Shown piece by piece: positions 41,592 to 50,792 of a stretch of 64,000 bases of DNA. Each line of letters begins with the position of its first letter. The first letter of the stretch is position 1. Location of the stretch: contig NZ_UWOE01000001.1 of NCBI RefSeq assembly GCF_900604355.1, positions 992,001-1,056,000 on the forward strand, in the 5' to 3' direction. The stretch is from Luxibacter massiliensis (GTDB taxonomy: Bacteria > Bacillota > Clostridia > Lachnospirales > Lachnospiraceae). The notes beneath the pieces are model-generated. The model did not search any database. It saw only the letters and a program-made list of their open reading frames with translations, and had not been told where the DNA came from. A program made the translations under genes and the position numbers.

Positions 41592-42269
41592 ATGGAACGA
41601 ATTAAAGTAGAGGAAGTCAGCTATTCTTATCAGAATAAATATCAGACAATTGAGGCGGTGAAGAAGGTATCTTGTGTGTTTGAGGAAGGGTGCCTGTACG
41701 CGATTACAGGAGAGTCAGGGAGCGGGAAAAGTACATTTTTGTCTCTTCTGGCAGGACTGGACTGCCCATGCACAGGTACTATAACCGTGGATGGAGAGGA
41801 TCTGGCAAAGATAGACAGGGATAAGTACAGGCAGGAGAAAGCCGCCGTGGTGTACCAGGCGTTTCATTTGTTCCCATTGCTGACAGCATGGGAAAATGTG
41901 ATGTATCCCCTGGAGCTGCGGGGCGTACGCCGCAGGGAAGCCAGGGAAAAGGCAAGGGAGTGTATCCAGGCAGCTGGACTGGGGGAGAAGATACTTAACC
42001 AGTACCCGAAGATGATGAGCGGAGGTGAACAGCAGCGGGTGGCAATAGCCAGGGCCATGGCGGCAGGCGGTAAAATACTGTTGGCAGACGAGCCCACGGG
42101 GAATCTGGATACAGAAAATGAAGAAAGGATTGTAGAACTTTTGCTTGACCTGGCCCGCCTGCAGAATTATGTGGTGATTCTGGTGACACATAATCCTGAG
42201 ATTGCCCGGAGGGCAGATGTGCGCATGACCATGAAGGACGGGGAAATGACGGCAATTGAAAAGCAGTGA
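41592..42269 (+). CDS. ABC transporter ATPase (MacB/LolD type)
   Basis: A 225-residue ATPase. Walker A GESGSGKSTFLSLLAGLD, Q-loop VVYQAFHLFPLLTAWENVMY, signature MSGGEQQRVAIARAM, Walker B KILLADEPTGNLD and the H-loop VTHNPEIA are all present. The LFPLLTAWENVMYPL and DEPTGNLD pattern is typical of the LolD/MacB/FtsE branch that serves FtsX-fold permeases. It begins 9 bp after the MerR-FtsX stop and is overlapped or abutted by the second permease. Confidence 0.95.
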   Translation: MERIKVEEVSYSYQNKYQTIEAVKKVSCVFEEGCLYAITGESGSGKSTFLSLLAGLDCPCTGTITVDGEDLAKIDRDKYRQEKAAVVYQAFHLFPLLTAWENVMYPLELRGVRRREAREKARECIQAAGLGEKILNQYPKMMSGGEQQRVAIARAMAAGGKILLADEPTGNLDTENEERIVELLLDLARLQNYVVILVTHNPEIARRADVRMTMKDGEMTAIEKQ

Positions 42270-42279
42270 GGTGCATGGT

Positions 42280-44097
42280 ATGACAGTTTATTATAGTATA
42301 AAGCAGATATTGCGCAGTCCATTAAAAAGCCTTCTGTTCTTTCTTCTGACTGGAGTATCAGCATTTCTGCTGGGGTTGGGGGCCAGCCTTTGGCATATAA
42401 GCCAGGAATCTATCCGGCAATTTGAAGATATATTTACAACCATAGGGACAGTGGAGCAGATAAAAAAGAATCCGCAGATCTATGAATACTGGGATGCTGA
42501 AAAGAAAGCTTATGAGTATTACAAAGGTGGGTCTTACGGGGAATGGATTGACGTGGATGTATTGAATTTCGACGGCGCACAGTATGTGCTGCCTCCAAGG
42601 CAGAGGCCCTATTTTGGTGCATATATTGAGGAACTGTACGAGGGTGTGGGGAATGCCAGGATGAATCTGATAGTGGAGGCGACGCCCCTTGAAACGGCGG
42701 CTGCGGACCATTCCATCCCAATGCGGGTAGAAAAGGTGATGGGAGGGGCCTTAAATGAAGGCGACATTATTTATATATGTGATCATACGAACCCAGAGCC
42801 GGAGATATTTGAGGCTGGAAAGACCTATATTATGCATCTGAATATGGGAACGTTTATCCACGGCACAGGGGCAGACGATGCGGTGACTTCTGAGTACTGG
42901 CCGGCCGGGTATGCCGTAGGGTCTACACAGTATACACTGGAGGGGGAATCTGTGCCAGACGCTGACGGATTAGAACCCGAGGACTGGTTTGATGAGGTGA
43001 CAGAGGGGTTTTATGAGACGGACAGGGGGCAAAGATGGCTTCTTGCATCCCAAATACAAGAGTATTATAACCGTATGGCTGTTGTACAGCCTACAGACGG
43101 GACATTACTTCTGATGCCCTTTTACCGGGGGGAGACAGTAATTACGAAAGGAAGGGATATTACTCAGGAGGAATATAAAGAAGGGGCGGCGGTCTGCCTG
43201 ATACCAGATACTATGGCGATGAGGCTGGGAAAGAATGTGGGGGATAAACTGAGGCTGCCCCTTTATTTTGCAAACTACCGGGATCCCCAGGGGAGCCATA
43301 TGGGGAATCATTCTTTGCTTAACGCAGAGGGGGAACTGTTCTCTGTATTTGACGACCAGGAATATGAGATTGTAGGTATTTACACGGTGGAGGAGTTGAT
43401 GGAAGATTCTTATAAGATAGGGGACAATGAAGTGGTGATACCCTGGAACGCAGTCCCAAAGGATTCGTGGAAGGATAACATAGCGGCCTTCGGCCCTATG
43501 CAGGGGGCCAATACGTCCTTCCAGATTCCAAACGGGTCTATACAGGAATATCTGGAACTCTGGGAGAAACAAGGGATTGAAGATTTAAGAATCACTTTTT
43601 ATGACAAAGGTTATACTCAGCTAGAGGAAGGGATCGAAAACAGGAAACTCATGTCCTGGATATTTCTGGCCAGCGGATGTGTTATGTCGGCAATGATACT
43701 GCTGTTTTTCTCAAACTTGTTTATTACTGGCCAGGCTGAGAGGATTGCAGTGGAGAGGCTGTTGGGGAGGAGCAAAAAACAGTGTGCCAGATCCATTCTG
43801 TCAGGCATGGTTATACTGGCAGGGGCAGCAGTCATCATAGGAAGCGGGGCCAGTTTTGGGGCAACCCAGGCAGTTGCAGAGAAGGCGGATATTACAGAAT
43901 CATTTGACAAAGAATTTAGTAATGCTTTAATAGATACTGCAGAAAAAGAGGAGGTGGATTTAGAGGGGCCCAGTGTAATTCTGGTATTTGTATCTGGAGG
44001 CGGGCTGTTTATGGCCGCCATCCTTATATTTTCCGCCTGTATGGGAGGAAGCCTGAAAAAGGAACCCCTGCAGCTTTTGGGGAAACTAGAAGAGTAA
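42280..44097 (+). CDS. FtsX-family ABC permease, second subunit
   Basis: A 605-residue permease. A first helix near residues 15-35 (PLKSLLFFLLTGVSAFLLGL) is followed by an extracytoplasmic region of over 430 residues, then three helices (about 465-490, 515-540, 570-595) with RIAVERLLGRSKKQCARSIL in the intracellular loop, the FtsX pattern. Its first 15 residues have no DNA-binding domain, so only the partner permease carries one. ATG 42280 follows GAGGTG. It is the third gene of the operon; the pair likely forms a heterodimeric type VII ABC system. Substrate unknown. Confidence 0.86.
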   Translation: MTVYYSIKQILRSPLKSLLFFLLTGVSAFLLGLGASLWHISQESIRQFEDIFTTIGTVEQIKKNPQIYEYWDAEKKAYEYYKGGSYGEWIDVDVLNFDGAQYVLPPRQRPYFGAYIEELYEGVGNARMNLIVEATPLETAAADHSIPMRVEKVMGGALNEGDIIYICDHTNPEPEIFEAGKTYIMHLNMGTFIHGTGADDAVTSEYWPAGYAVGSTQYTLEGESVPDADGLEPEDWFDEVTEGFYETDRGQRWLLASQIQEYYNRMAVVQPTDGTLLLMPFYRGETVITKGRDITQEEYKEGAAVCLIPDTMAMRLGKNVGDKLRLPLYFANYRDPQGSHMGNHSLLNAEGELFSVFDDQEYEIVGIYTVEELMEDSYKIGDNEVVIPWNAVPKDSWKDNIAAFGPMQGANTSFQIPNGSIQEYLELWEKQGIEDLRITFYDKGYTQLEEGIENRKLMSWIFLASGCVMSAMILLFFSNLFITGQAERIAVERLLGRSKKQCARSILSGMVILAGAAVIIGSGASFGATQAVAEKADITESFDKEFSNALIDTAEKEEVDLEGPSVILVFVSGGGLFMAAILIFSACMGGSLKKEPLQLLGKLEE

Positions 44098-44106
44098 TTT
44101 TATTCC

Positions 44107-44159
44107 CCCGGGCAGCGGCCAAGGAGACATGTTTACATGTCCTCTTGGCCGCTGCCGGG
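44107..44159. repeat. REP-like palindrome (GGCAGCGGCCAAG family)
   Basis: The two arms of about 25 bp (beginning CCCGGGCAGCGGCCAAG and ending CTTGGCCGCTGCCGGG) are near-perfect reverse complements around ACATGTTTACATGT. A relative is at 39403-39465 and half of one is at 62669-62715. Confidence 0.75.
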
Positions 44160-44168
44160 AGGGCCAAA

Positions 44169-44197
44169 AGGCCCCGATGCAGGCATCGGGGCCTTTG
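44169..44197 (+). terminator. Hairpin terminator of the ABC operon
   Basis: Perfect 12-bp stem AGGCCCCGATGC / GCATCGGGGCCT with a 2-base loop, followed by a short TT run. It is adjacent to the REP-like palindrome. The T-run is weak. Confidence 0.6.
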
Positions 44198-44477
44198 ACT
44201 GAGGAAGAAGTCCTAGGCACAGGATTTCTTCCTTTTTCAATGCAAAACTTCTATCCACTGCCAGAAGGGCCGGCCTGGTTTCAGGAAGGGGCCGTATGAG
44301 GGTGCAGCCTGGGAAAAACCTGTAGGGCAAACCTGACTGTCCGGACAGGAGTCAATGAGGGCCTCCTATGGGCATACTTTTTATGCAAAAGTTTCAGATT
44401 TGCTATACTTGTCTTATTCTGCCGGAGGATGGATACATCCCCTGGGAGTAATATTTTGGAGTGTAGGAGGTTACATT

Positions 44478-45155
44478 ATGCAGCATGAAACATACGGCTA
44501 TATCAGAGTTTCCACAAAAGACCAAAATGAAGCACGCCAATTGGACGCATTGGCAAAAATGAAAATACCTTTATCAAATATCTATATTGATAAACAGAGC
44601 GGCAAGGATTTTGAACGGCCGGCATGGCAGGAGCTTGTGCACAGGCTGGGAGAGGGAAATCTTTTGGTCGTGAAATCTATAGACCGGCTGGGACGGAATT
44701 ATGATGATATTCTGGAACAATGGAGAATTATAACAAAAGAAATACATGCAGATGTGCTTGTCCTGGACATGCCTTTATTGGATACAAGGATGAAAGAAAA
44801 TAATTTGACAGGTACTTTTATTGCAGATTTGGTTCTTCAGATTCTTTCCTACGTGGCACAGACCGAGAGAGAAAATATCAGGCAAAGGCAGGCAGAGGGT
44901 ATTGCGGCTGCAAGGTCAAGGGGTATAAGGTTTGGGAGGCCTGTAAAAGAAATTCCAGGCTTTGAGGTAATATATTTGTTGTGGAAAGAAGGGAGTATCA
45001 CAGCTACAGAAGCCGCCGTACGCTGTGGACTGTCCAGGCAGGGATTTTATAAGCGGGTTGGAAGGTATGCAGACGGCAGGGACGGTGACGAGGGGATAGG
45101 GCGGCCGCCCTGCAATCCGTATGGTCCGCGTCTCCAAGAGAATACTGGCAGATAG
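44478..45155 (+). CDS. Serine site-specific recombinase (resolvase/invertase family)
   Basis: A 225-residue small serine recombinase. GYIRVSTKDQNEARQLDAL contains the catalytic serine; SIDRLGRNYDDILEQW has the active-site Arg block; GTFIADLVLQILSYVAQTER and NIRQRQAEGIAAAR follow, then a C-terminal helix-turn-helix (GSITATEAAVRCGLSRQGFY). The length matches DNA invertases and resolvases rather than large recombinases. ATG 44478 follows TAGGAGG. Its ~25-residue tail is unusual. It is directly upstream of an AT-rich promoter segment flanked by inverted repeats. Confidence 0.9.
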   Translation: MQHETYGYIRVSTKDQNEARQLDALAKMKIPLSNIYIDKQSGKDFERPAWQELVHRLGEGNLLVVKSIDRLGRNYDDILEQWRIITKEIHADVLVLDMPLLDTRMKENNLTGTFIADLVLQILSYVAQTERENIRQRQAEGIAAARSRGIRFGRPVKEIPGFEVIYLLWKEGSITATEAAVRCGLSRQGFYKRVGRYADGRDGDEGIGRPPCNPYGPRLQENTGR

Positions 45156-45197
45156 GGCCGTATATAAAACCATGAAATCATGAATACCTTTGCTTAC

Positions 45198-45243
45198 ATA
45201 TACCCAAATGACATCCCTTATTGAACAATAGTAGTCCAATAAG
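45198..45243 (+). repeat. Dispersed repeat, truncated copy with CTTATTGAAC hairpin
   Basis: TACCCAAATGACATCCCTTA (45201-45220) overlaps a hairpin with arms CTTATTGAAC and GTCCAATAAG (45217-45243, one mismatch, 7-base loop AATAGTA). The first part is the inverted partner of 45397-45420 (16 of 20 positions match). Confidence 0.7.
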
Positions 45244-45264
45244 CATAACTTACCAATATATTTC

Positions 45265-45293
45265 TTTACAATATACCAATTATATTTTATAAT
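45265..45293 (+). promoter_or_regulatory. Near-consensus promoter upstream of the ChW surface gene
   Basis: TTTACA (45265-45270) and TATAAT (45288-45293) with a 17-bp spacer, pointing at the ChW gene about 280 bp downstream. It lies inside a segment flanked by inverted repeats. Confidence 0.65.
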
Positions 45294-45360
45294 TTATATG
45301 TATTTTTAGGCAAATTGTTCGTGAAGATACATATAAAAGTTTGTCAACTATTATGTACCT

Positions 45361-45445
45361 TGCTGGACGAAGTCTATCCGTCCAAAGGACATGTGTTAAG
45401 GGGTGCCCTTTGGGTGTACCTGATTGAACATTAGCAGTTCAATAA
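45361..45445 (-). repeat. Dispersed repeat, full copy in inverted orientation
   Basis: Read on the minus strand this gives the CTTATTGAAC hairpin (45423-45443), then ACACCCAAAGGGCACCCCTT, then ACACATGTCCTTTGGACGG. The order and wording match the copy at 19851-19926. Confidence 0.75.
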
Positions 45446-45572
45446 GTATGCATTATTTTACAGCTTTAGCCGTGAACTTGCCAGCCAGGCTAAGAGCGCG
45501 GGGGTTGTATCAGATGAATTTTTAGTAGGATACGAGGAAGAGAGTAAGGGATATGAGGGAGGAAAGTACAAG

Positions 45573-47873
45573 ATGAGAAAACATAAGATCTGGAAAAAAT
45601 GTCTGGGTATTCTTTTGACTTCATTTATGCTCATTCAGTGTGCCGTGCCAGTGTATGCTGAGGAAGGGGACGGCACTGACTTGGCGGGGCAGGACTCGGC
45701 GGCCATACTGCAAGAGGGGGGAACAGAGAGTACAGTGCCTGATGAAGCCGTTTCAGATCCTGGCAGCACAGTAGTGCAGAACCCTGGAGAGAATGAGAAC
45801 TTTGACGGGCAGGGCGATGAGACGGAAATACCTGACAGCGCGCCTTCTGCCGATGGCGGACAGGCAGAGAGTGTTCCAAGTGAAGAAGGCGCCGGGACAG
45901 CAGCAGAAAATGAGGCTGAGGCAGGCGGGGTTACGGAGGCCGGAGAGGCCCAGGATCCCCAGAAAGCAAAGATCGGTGAACCGGAGTTATCTCAGGCTTC
46001 AGAGCCGGCTAAGCCGGTATTAAAATATTCCGCCCATGCACAGACCTATGGGTGGATGGACGAAGTATCCGACGGGGAGTCCGCGGGAACTACGGGCGAG
46101 AAAAAGCGCCTGGAGGCTGTCCGCATCCGTATAGAAGGACTGAGCCAGGGGACAGAGAATGGGACTGGCGCTCAGGCTGAGGCGCTGACGGGTTCCGTTG
46201 AATATAAGACACATTCCCAGACAGTGGGATGGAAGGATTGGGTGTCAGACGGGGCCGTAGGAGGAACCGAGGGCATGGGCAAGCGTCTGGAGGCCATCTG
46301 TATCCGGCTGACAGGGACTCTGGCAGAAAAATATGATATTTATTATAAAGTACACTGTGCAACATTCGGAGACCTGGGGTGGGCGAAAAATGGAGAGATG
46401 GCAGGCTCAGAAGGCTTTGCCAAATCAATCGAGGCGATCACCATCCGACTGATTGAAAAAGGCAGCCAGGATGCGCCGGAGCAGAGTAAAAGGAGTTACT
46501 TCACCCCGAGTGATATGGGGAATGTCACCTATACATCCCATGTGCAGACTTATGGATGGATGCAGTCGGTTGCAGACGGCCAGATGAGTGGGACTACAGG
46601 CCAGAAAAAGCGTATGGAGGCCATGAAGATTTACTTATCTAACCCTGCTGGTGAAGACGGGGTTCCCTTAGAAGGCGGAATTACATACCGCGCCCATTCT
46701 CAAAGTTATGGCTGGATGGATTGGGTCCAGGAAGGGGAAGTTGCCGGCACGGAGGGCAAAGGCAAGCGCCTGGAAGCGTTCCAGATACAGCTTACGGGCC
46801 AGATGGCAGAGCAGTATGACATTTATTATAAAGTGCATTGTTCTACCTGGGGAGACTTAGGATGGGCAAAAAACGGAGAGACTGCGGGCACCACGGGCAC
46901 AGCCAGATCCATAGAAGCGCTGGAGATCCGGCTTGTCAAGAAGGGCAGCAGTGACGCCCCGTCAGGAGGCGGGCGCCCTTCCATCGAAGATACGGGCGTT
47001 GGGACACTGACTTATGAGCCGTGGATAGGCGTAATCGGATGGAACGGAGCCGTGACAAGTCCGGCGGAGGCAGGCACCACTGGCCAGAAGAAGAAAATAG
47101 AGGCAATTAAGATGCAGCTTGACGGCAGCCAGTTCGAAGGAGGCATTACATACCGGGCATATATGCAGAGCACCGGATGGCAGGACTGGAAGTCAAATGG
47201 AGAGATTGCGGGGAGCACCACTGCCGGCAAGAGGCTGGAGTCCTTTGAGGTTAAGCTGACCGGTGAGCTGGAAAAATACTGTTCTGTCTATTACCGCGCC
47301 CACGTAGAGAAATATGGATGGCTTGGATGGGCGAAGAATGGGCAGACAGCAGGCACACAGAACTGTAGCTACAGAGTTGAGGCCATACAGGTAGTGATCA
47401 CCATGAAGACAGCGGCGGCGCCTGGGAGTACATCAGGATATTTCCAGGACACAATCTATCTTCCGAGATATAATAACGCTATTGACACCATTATCAACGA
47501 GGCGGGCACAGATTTGTATTCCTGTTATTCATGGGTTGTAAATAACCTTTCGTATCAGACGCTGCCGATTCCCATGGATCCTCCGGCTGGATATACAAGG
47601 GAGGAAGGCTATGCTATCTATGCCGTGGAGAACCGCCGTGGAAATTGCTACTGCTATGCCGCCGCGTTTGCAGGAGCGGCCAAACGGCTTGGCTTCAGTG
47701 CACGGTATATTGAGGGCGGCGTAGGCCTGGCTGCCGGAGGTACAGGCCCCCACAGCTGGGTGGAGATAGATATTGACGGGACCACATATGTCTGTGACCC
47801 GGAGGCAGAATATGAACTAGGAGGAAACTTCTACATGGTAACATATGGTTCAGCCAGGTTAAATTATCAATAA
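45573..47873 (+). CDS. Secreted ChW-repeat surface protein with transglutaminase-like domain
   Basis: A 766-residue protein. A signal peptide (CLGILLTSFMLIQCAVPVYA) is followed by an acidic spacer (residues ~28-145), then nine clostridial hydrophobic-W (ChW) repeats from about residue 150 to 620. They form three triplets with YGWMDxVxxGxxAGTTGxKKR-like consensus. The C-terminal ~150 residues look like a transglutaminase/protease-fold domain: the Cys in NRRGNCYCYAAAFAGAAKRL, the His in GPHSWVEIDIDG, and the Asp in YVCDPEAEY. ChW repeats are typical of secreted proteins in clostridia. GGGAGGAAAG precedes ATG 45573. A terminator follows. Confidence 0.88.
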   Translation: MRKHKIWKKCLGILLTSFMLIQCAVPVYAEEGDGTDLAGQDSAAILQEGGTESTVPDEAVSDPGSTVVQNPGENENFDGQGDETEIPDSAPSADGGQAESVPSEEGAGTAAENEAEAGGVTEAGEAQDPQKAKIGEPELSQASEPAKPVLKYSAHAQTYGWMDEVSDGESAGTTGEKKRLEAVRIRIEGLSQGTENGTGAQAEALTGSVEYKTHSQTVGWKDWVSDGAVGGTEGMGKRLEAICIRLTGTLAEKYDIYYKVHCATFGDLGWAKNGEMAGSEGFAKSIEAITIRLIEKGSQDAPEQSKRSYFTPSDMGNVTYTSHVQTYGWMQSVADGQMSGTTGQKKRMEAMKIYLSNPAGEDGVPLEGGITYRAHSQSYGWMDWVQEGEVAGTEGKGKRLEAFQIQLTGQMAEQYDIYYKVHCSTWGDLGWAKNGETAGTTGTARSIEALEIRLVKKGSSDAPSGGGRPSIEDTGVGTLTYEPWIGVIGWNGAVTSPAEAGTTGQKKKIEAIKMQLDGSQFEGGITYRAYMQSTGWQDWKSNGEIAGSTTAGKRLESFEVKLTGELEKYCSVYYRAHVEKYGWLGWAKNGQTAGTQNCSYRVEAIQVVITMKTAAAPGSTSGYFQDTIYLPRYNNAIDTIINEAGTDLYSCYSWVVNNLSYQTLPIPMDPPAGYTREEGYAIYAVENRRGNCYCYAAAFAGAAKRLGFSARYIEGGVGLAAGGTGPHSWVEIDIDGTTYVCDPEAEYELGGNFYMVTYGSARLNYQ

Positions 47874-47888
47874 GGATTTAGAGAAGAA

Positions 47889-47928
47889 GGCGGCTATGTC
47901 TGTTTATACAGGCATAGTCGGCCTTTTT
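47889..47928 (+). terminator. Terminator after the ChW gene
   Basis: Imperfect stem GGC-GGCTATGTCTG with ACAGGCATAGTC-GGCC, followed by five T residues. Confidence 0.75.
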
Positions 47929-47944
47929 AAGGAGAACAATAGTT

Positions 47945-49354
47945 ATGGTATTTAGCTCAATGGTATTTTTATGTGTTTTCCTTCCCACTGTTTTTCTGCT
48001 CTATTATATGGTACCTGGAATAAGGGCAAAGAATATTCTGCTGATTGTATTCAGCCTGATGTTCTATGCTTATGGCGAGCCAGTATATGTTTTACTGATG
48101 ATAGCAAGCACCCTGATGAATTACATATTCGGGCGATGTATTGAGGGCAGCGGGGAGAAAGGGAGAAAAGCATGGCTGGCGGTTACAGTTATTGTAAACC
48201 TGGGAGTCCTGGCTGTATATAAATATGCGGATATGTTCATCAGCAGTGTGGACAGCATATTTGGCCTGGATATTCCCCTTCCTGGAATCGAACTTCCTAT
48301 TGGGATTTCCTTTTTTACGTTTCAGGCAATGTCCTATGTGATTGATGTATACCGCTGTGAGGTAAAGGCCCAAAAAAGTTATTTGAATGTACTGCTGTAC
48401 ATTTCTTTTTTCCCACAGTTGATTGCAGGGCCCATTGTAAAATATCACGATATACAAAATCAGATAGACAAAAGGAGCGCTTCGATTCCCGGAATTGCCA
48501 TGGGACTTCGGCGTTTTATAATGGGTCTGGCCAAAAAGGTGCTGATTTCCAATGTGGCTGCTGCAGCGGCAGATGCTGTCTTTAGCGCCTCTGCCGGGGA
48601 GATAAATATAGTCTCTGCCTGGATCGGGGCGGTGGCTTATATGATGCAGATTTATTATGATTTCAGCGGTTACAGTGATATGGCAATCGGGTTGGGGCAT
48701 ATGTTTGGGTTTACATTCCTGGAGAACTTCAGGTATCCATATGTTTCCGTAAATATCCAGGAGTTCTGGAGGAGATGGCATATCTCCCTTAGTACCTGGT
48801 TTAAGGAGTATTTATATATTCCCCTTGGAGGGAACCGCAAAGGGCGTGTGCGCACCTGCTTAAATAAGCTGATCGTGTTTTTTGCTACAGGCTTATGGCA
48901 CGGGGCAAATTGGACGTTTGTGGTATGGGGACTTTTTCATGGGTTCTTCCTGCTGCTGGAAGAATGGCTTCCAGTTAAGAAGCTGCCTAGAATATTGGGG
49001 CATATCTATACCCTTTTGATCGTATGTGCTGGTTTTGTCATGTTTAGGGCGGACACGCTGGGGCAGGGTTTATATGTGATCGGGCAGATGTTTACCGGAT
49101 ACCACTTTGAGCATGAAGCTGTGGTTTTAGGACTGAACCAGCTGACCCCGCTCTTTGTGGCTACAATGATGGCTGCAGTTATTTTTATGTTTCCTGTGAA
49201 AGAAGTGCTGGAGAGTAAGAAGAACCGGGCAGGGAAGAATGCCAGGCAGTTTTGGGAAGGGGCAGGATATGTGGGAAGCATGGTTCTGTTGGTATTATCC
49301 GTGATGGCCTTGGCAGGCGGGACATATAACCCGTTTATTTATTTTAGGTTTTAG
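47945..49354 (+). CDS. MBOAT O-acyltransferase, AlgI-like
   Basis: A 469-residue membrane protein of the MBOAT family. FSLMFYAYGEPVYVLLMIAS, GISFFTFQAMSYVIDVYRCE and SFFPQLIAGPIVKY match AlgI; the catalytic His is in TGLWHGANWTFVVWGLFHGF. It takes acyl groups from the cytoplasm and passes them across the membrane to an acetylated wall or exopolysaccharide. The partner AlgX-like protein starts 11 bp downstream. An AGGAGA-type site lies before ATG 47945. Confidence 0.9.
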   Translation: MVFSSMVFLCVFLPTVFLLYYMVPGIRAKNILLIVFSLMFYAYGEPVYVLLMIASTLMNYIFGRCIEGSGEKGRKAWLAVTVIVNLGVLAVYKYADMFISSVDSIFGLDIPLPGIELPIGISFFTFQAMSYVIDVYRCEVKAQKSYLNVLLYISFFPQLIAGPIVKYHDIQNQIDKRSASIPGIAMGLRRFIMGLAKKVLISNVAAAAADAVFSASAGEINIVSAWIGAVAYMMQIYYDFSGYSDMAIGLGHMFGFTFLENFRYPYVSVNIQEFWRRWHISLSTWFKEYLYIPLGGNRKGRVRTCLNKLIVFFATGLWHGANWTFVVWGLFHGFFLLLEEWLPVKKLPRILGHIYTLLIVCAGFVMFRADTLGQGLYVIGQMFTGYHFEHEAVVLGLNQLTPLFVATMMAAVIFMFPVKEVLESKKNRAGKNARQFWEGAGYVGSMVLLVLSVMALAGGTYNPFIYFRF

Positions 49355-49365
49355 AAGGGATGGAC

Positions 49366-50781
49366 ATGAATAAAAAAATATTAACTGTCTATATCATCGT
49401 GGTATTTCTGCTTCTCATCCTGCCCTTTGCCGGTATGGGGGTAGCGCCCACCACACAGACTACAGAGAACAAAGAATTAAAGGAATTTCCTGTGCTTTTC
49501 AGTACTGACGGTGGTTGGAACCATAGGTTTTTGAGTGACATGGGGGAGTACTTTGAGGATCATTTTGCTTTCAGGCAGGAGTTGGTTTCCGCCAATGCCA
49601 TCCTCAGGAGCAAGGTTATAAAGACCTCGCCTGAGAGCCAGGTCCTGCTGGGCAGCGGCGGATGGCTTTACTACTCGGAGACGACGGACGATTACCAGGG
49701 TACGGATATGCTTTCAGACAGGAGCCTGTATAATATTGCACATACCTTGTCCATGATGCAGGATATGACAGAGGCTCTTGGAAGTAAATTTTATTATACC
49801 GTTTCCCCAAACAAAAATTCCCTCTATGACGCACATATGCCCTATTATTATAAGAAAGGCAGTGAAAATAACCTGGACAGGCTGATGCTGTACCTGGCGG
49901 AGGAGGGGGTCAGCTATATTGACCTAAAGAGTGCATTCCTCAAAGAAGAGGAGGTTCTTTATCTGAAGCGGGATTCCCATTGGAATAACAAAGGGGCAGT
50001 GCTTGCCTATAATACTATATTGGACGCGCTGGGCAAAGAACATGAAAGCTATCTTAACATTCCCTATGAGGAAAATACAGATTACCTGGGGGATTTAAAT
50101 ACTATGCTGTATCCTCTGGGGGCCAAACCAGAACTTAACTATACATGGCTCAAGGAAGAAACATGGCAGTATACAAGTGAGGAGAAAGATGTGGAGGGAG
50201 ACTGGATTTCCGCAGCAAATCCTCAAGGCACCGGTTCTGTCCTTATGTACAGAGATTCTTTTGGAAATACGCTGTTCCCTCTTTTTGCAGATGAGTTTGA
50301 GAATACATATTATACGAAGCTGGTTCCCTACAGCCTGGCAGACATAGTTCAGTATAAACCGGACTATGTGGTGGTGGAGAGGGTGGAGCGGCGGATTTCA
50401 TCTATTATTGAGGAACCGCCCATTATGCAGGGGCCTGCTGTACAATTGAGTGCAAAAGAGACTGTAGATTCCGATACCAGTATTTCGACCCGGATGAATG
50501 GATCCTATTATATGGTGGAAGGGATTATAGATCCGGAATATATAGAAGAAAAGAGCCGGATCTATATATCTGTCTATCCGTCGGGGCAGCCTACAGGCAT
50601 TGCATGGGAGGCCTATGGAACTTTGGCGGACTCAGAAGATCAAGAAAAGAGAGACTGTGGATATCAACTGTATCTGCTTGAAAAGAATATTCCGCAGGGT
50701 ACAGATTTTGATATAGAGGTGATAGTTTCCGGACAAGGCGGGACCTACACAGTGCAAAAGAAAACAATCACAAACAAATAA
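49366..50781 (+). CDS. AlgJ/AlgX-like secreted O-acetylation protein (SGNH/DHHW type)
   Basis: A 471-residue protein with an N-terminal membrane anchor (ILTVYIIVVFLLLILPFAGM). The body has the DHHW-type SGNH-like hydrolase pattern: ENKELKEFPVLF, YFEDHFAFRQELVSANAILR, LLGSGGWLYY, and KRDSHWNNKGAVLAYNTILD containing the DxHW catalytic pair. Such proteins add the acetyl group brought by an MBOAT partner to sugar hydroxyls. The ATG at 49366 has GAAGGG upstream; ATG 49360 is alternative. It forms an operon with the MBOAT gene, and the substrate is an unidentified surface glycan. Confidence 0.82.
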   Translation: MNKKILTVYIIVVFLLLILPFAGMGVAPTTQTTENKELKEFPVLFSTDGGWNHRFLSDMGEYFEDHFAFRQELVSANAILRSKVIKTSPESQVLLGSGGWLYYSETTDDYQGTDMLSDRSLYNIAHTLSMMQDMTEALGSKFYYTVSPNKNSLYDAHMPYYYKKGSENNLDRLMLYLAEEGVSYIDLKSAFLKEEEVLYLKRDSHWNNKGAVLAYNTILDALGKEHESYLNIPYEENTDYLGDLNTMLYPLGAKPELNYTWLKEETWQYTSEEKDVEGDWISAANPQGTGSVLMYRDSFGNTLFPLFADEFENTYYTKLVPYSLADIVQYKPDYVVVERVERRISSIIEEPPIMQGPAVQLSAKETVDSDTSISTRMNGSYYMVEGIIDPEYIEEKSRIYISVYPSGQPTGIAWEAYGTLADSEDQEKRDCGYQLYLLEKNIPQGTDFDIEVIVSGQGGTYTVQKKTITNK

Positions 50782-50792
50782 GGAGAAGGAAA

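Noticed and set aside
45441..45540. Possible riboswitch before the ChW gene (AGCTTTAGCCGTGAACTTGC)
   Set aside because: Short GCC/GGC words recall c-di-GMP or cobalamin elements, but the conserved cores are absent.
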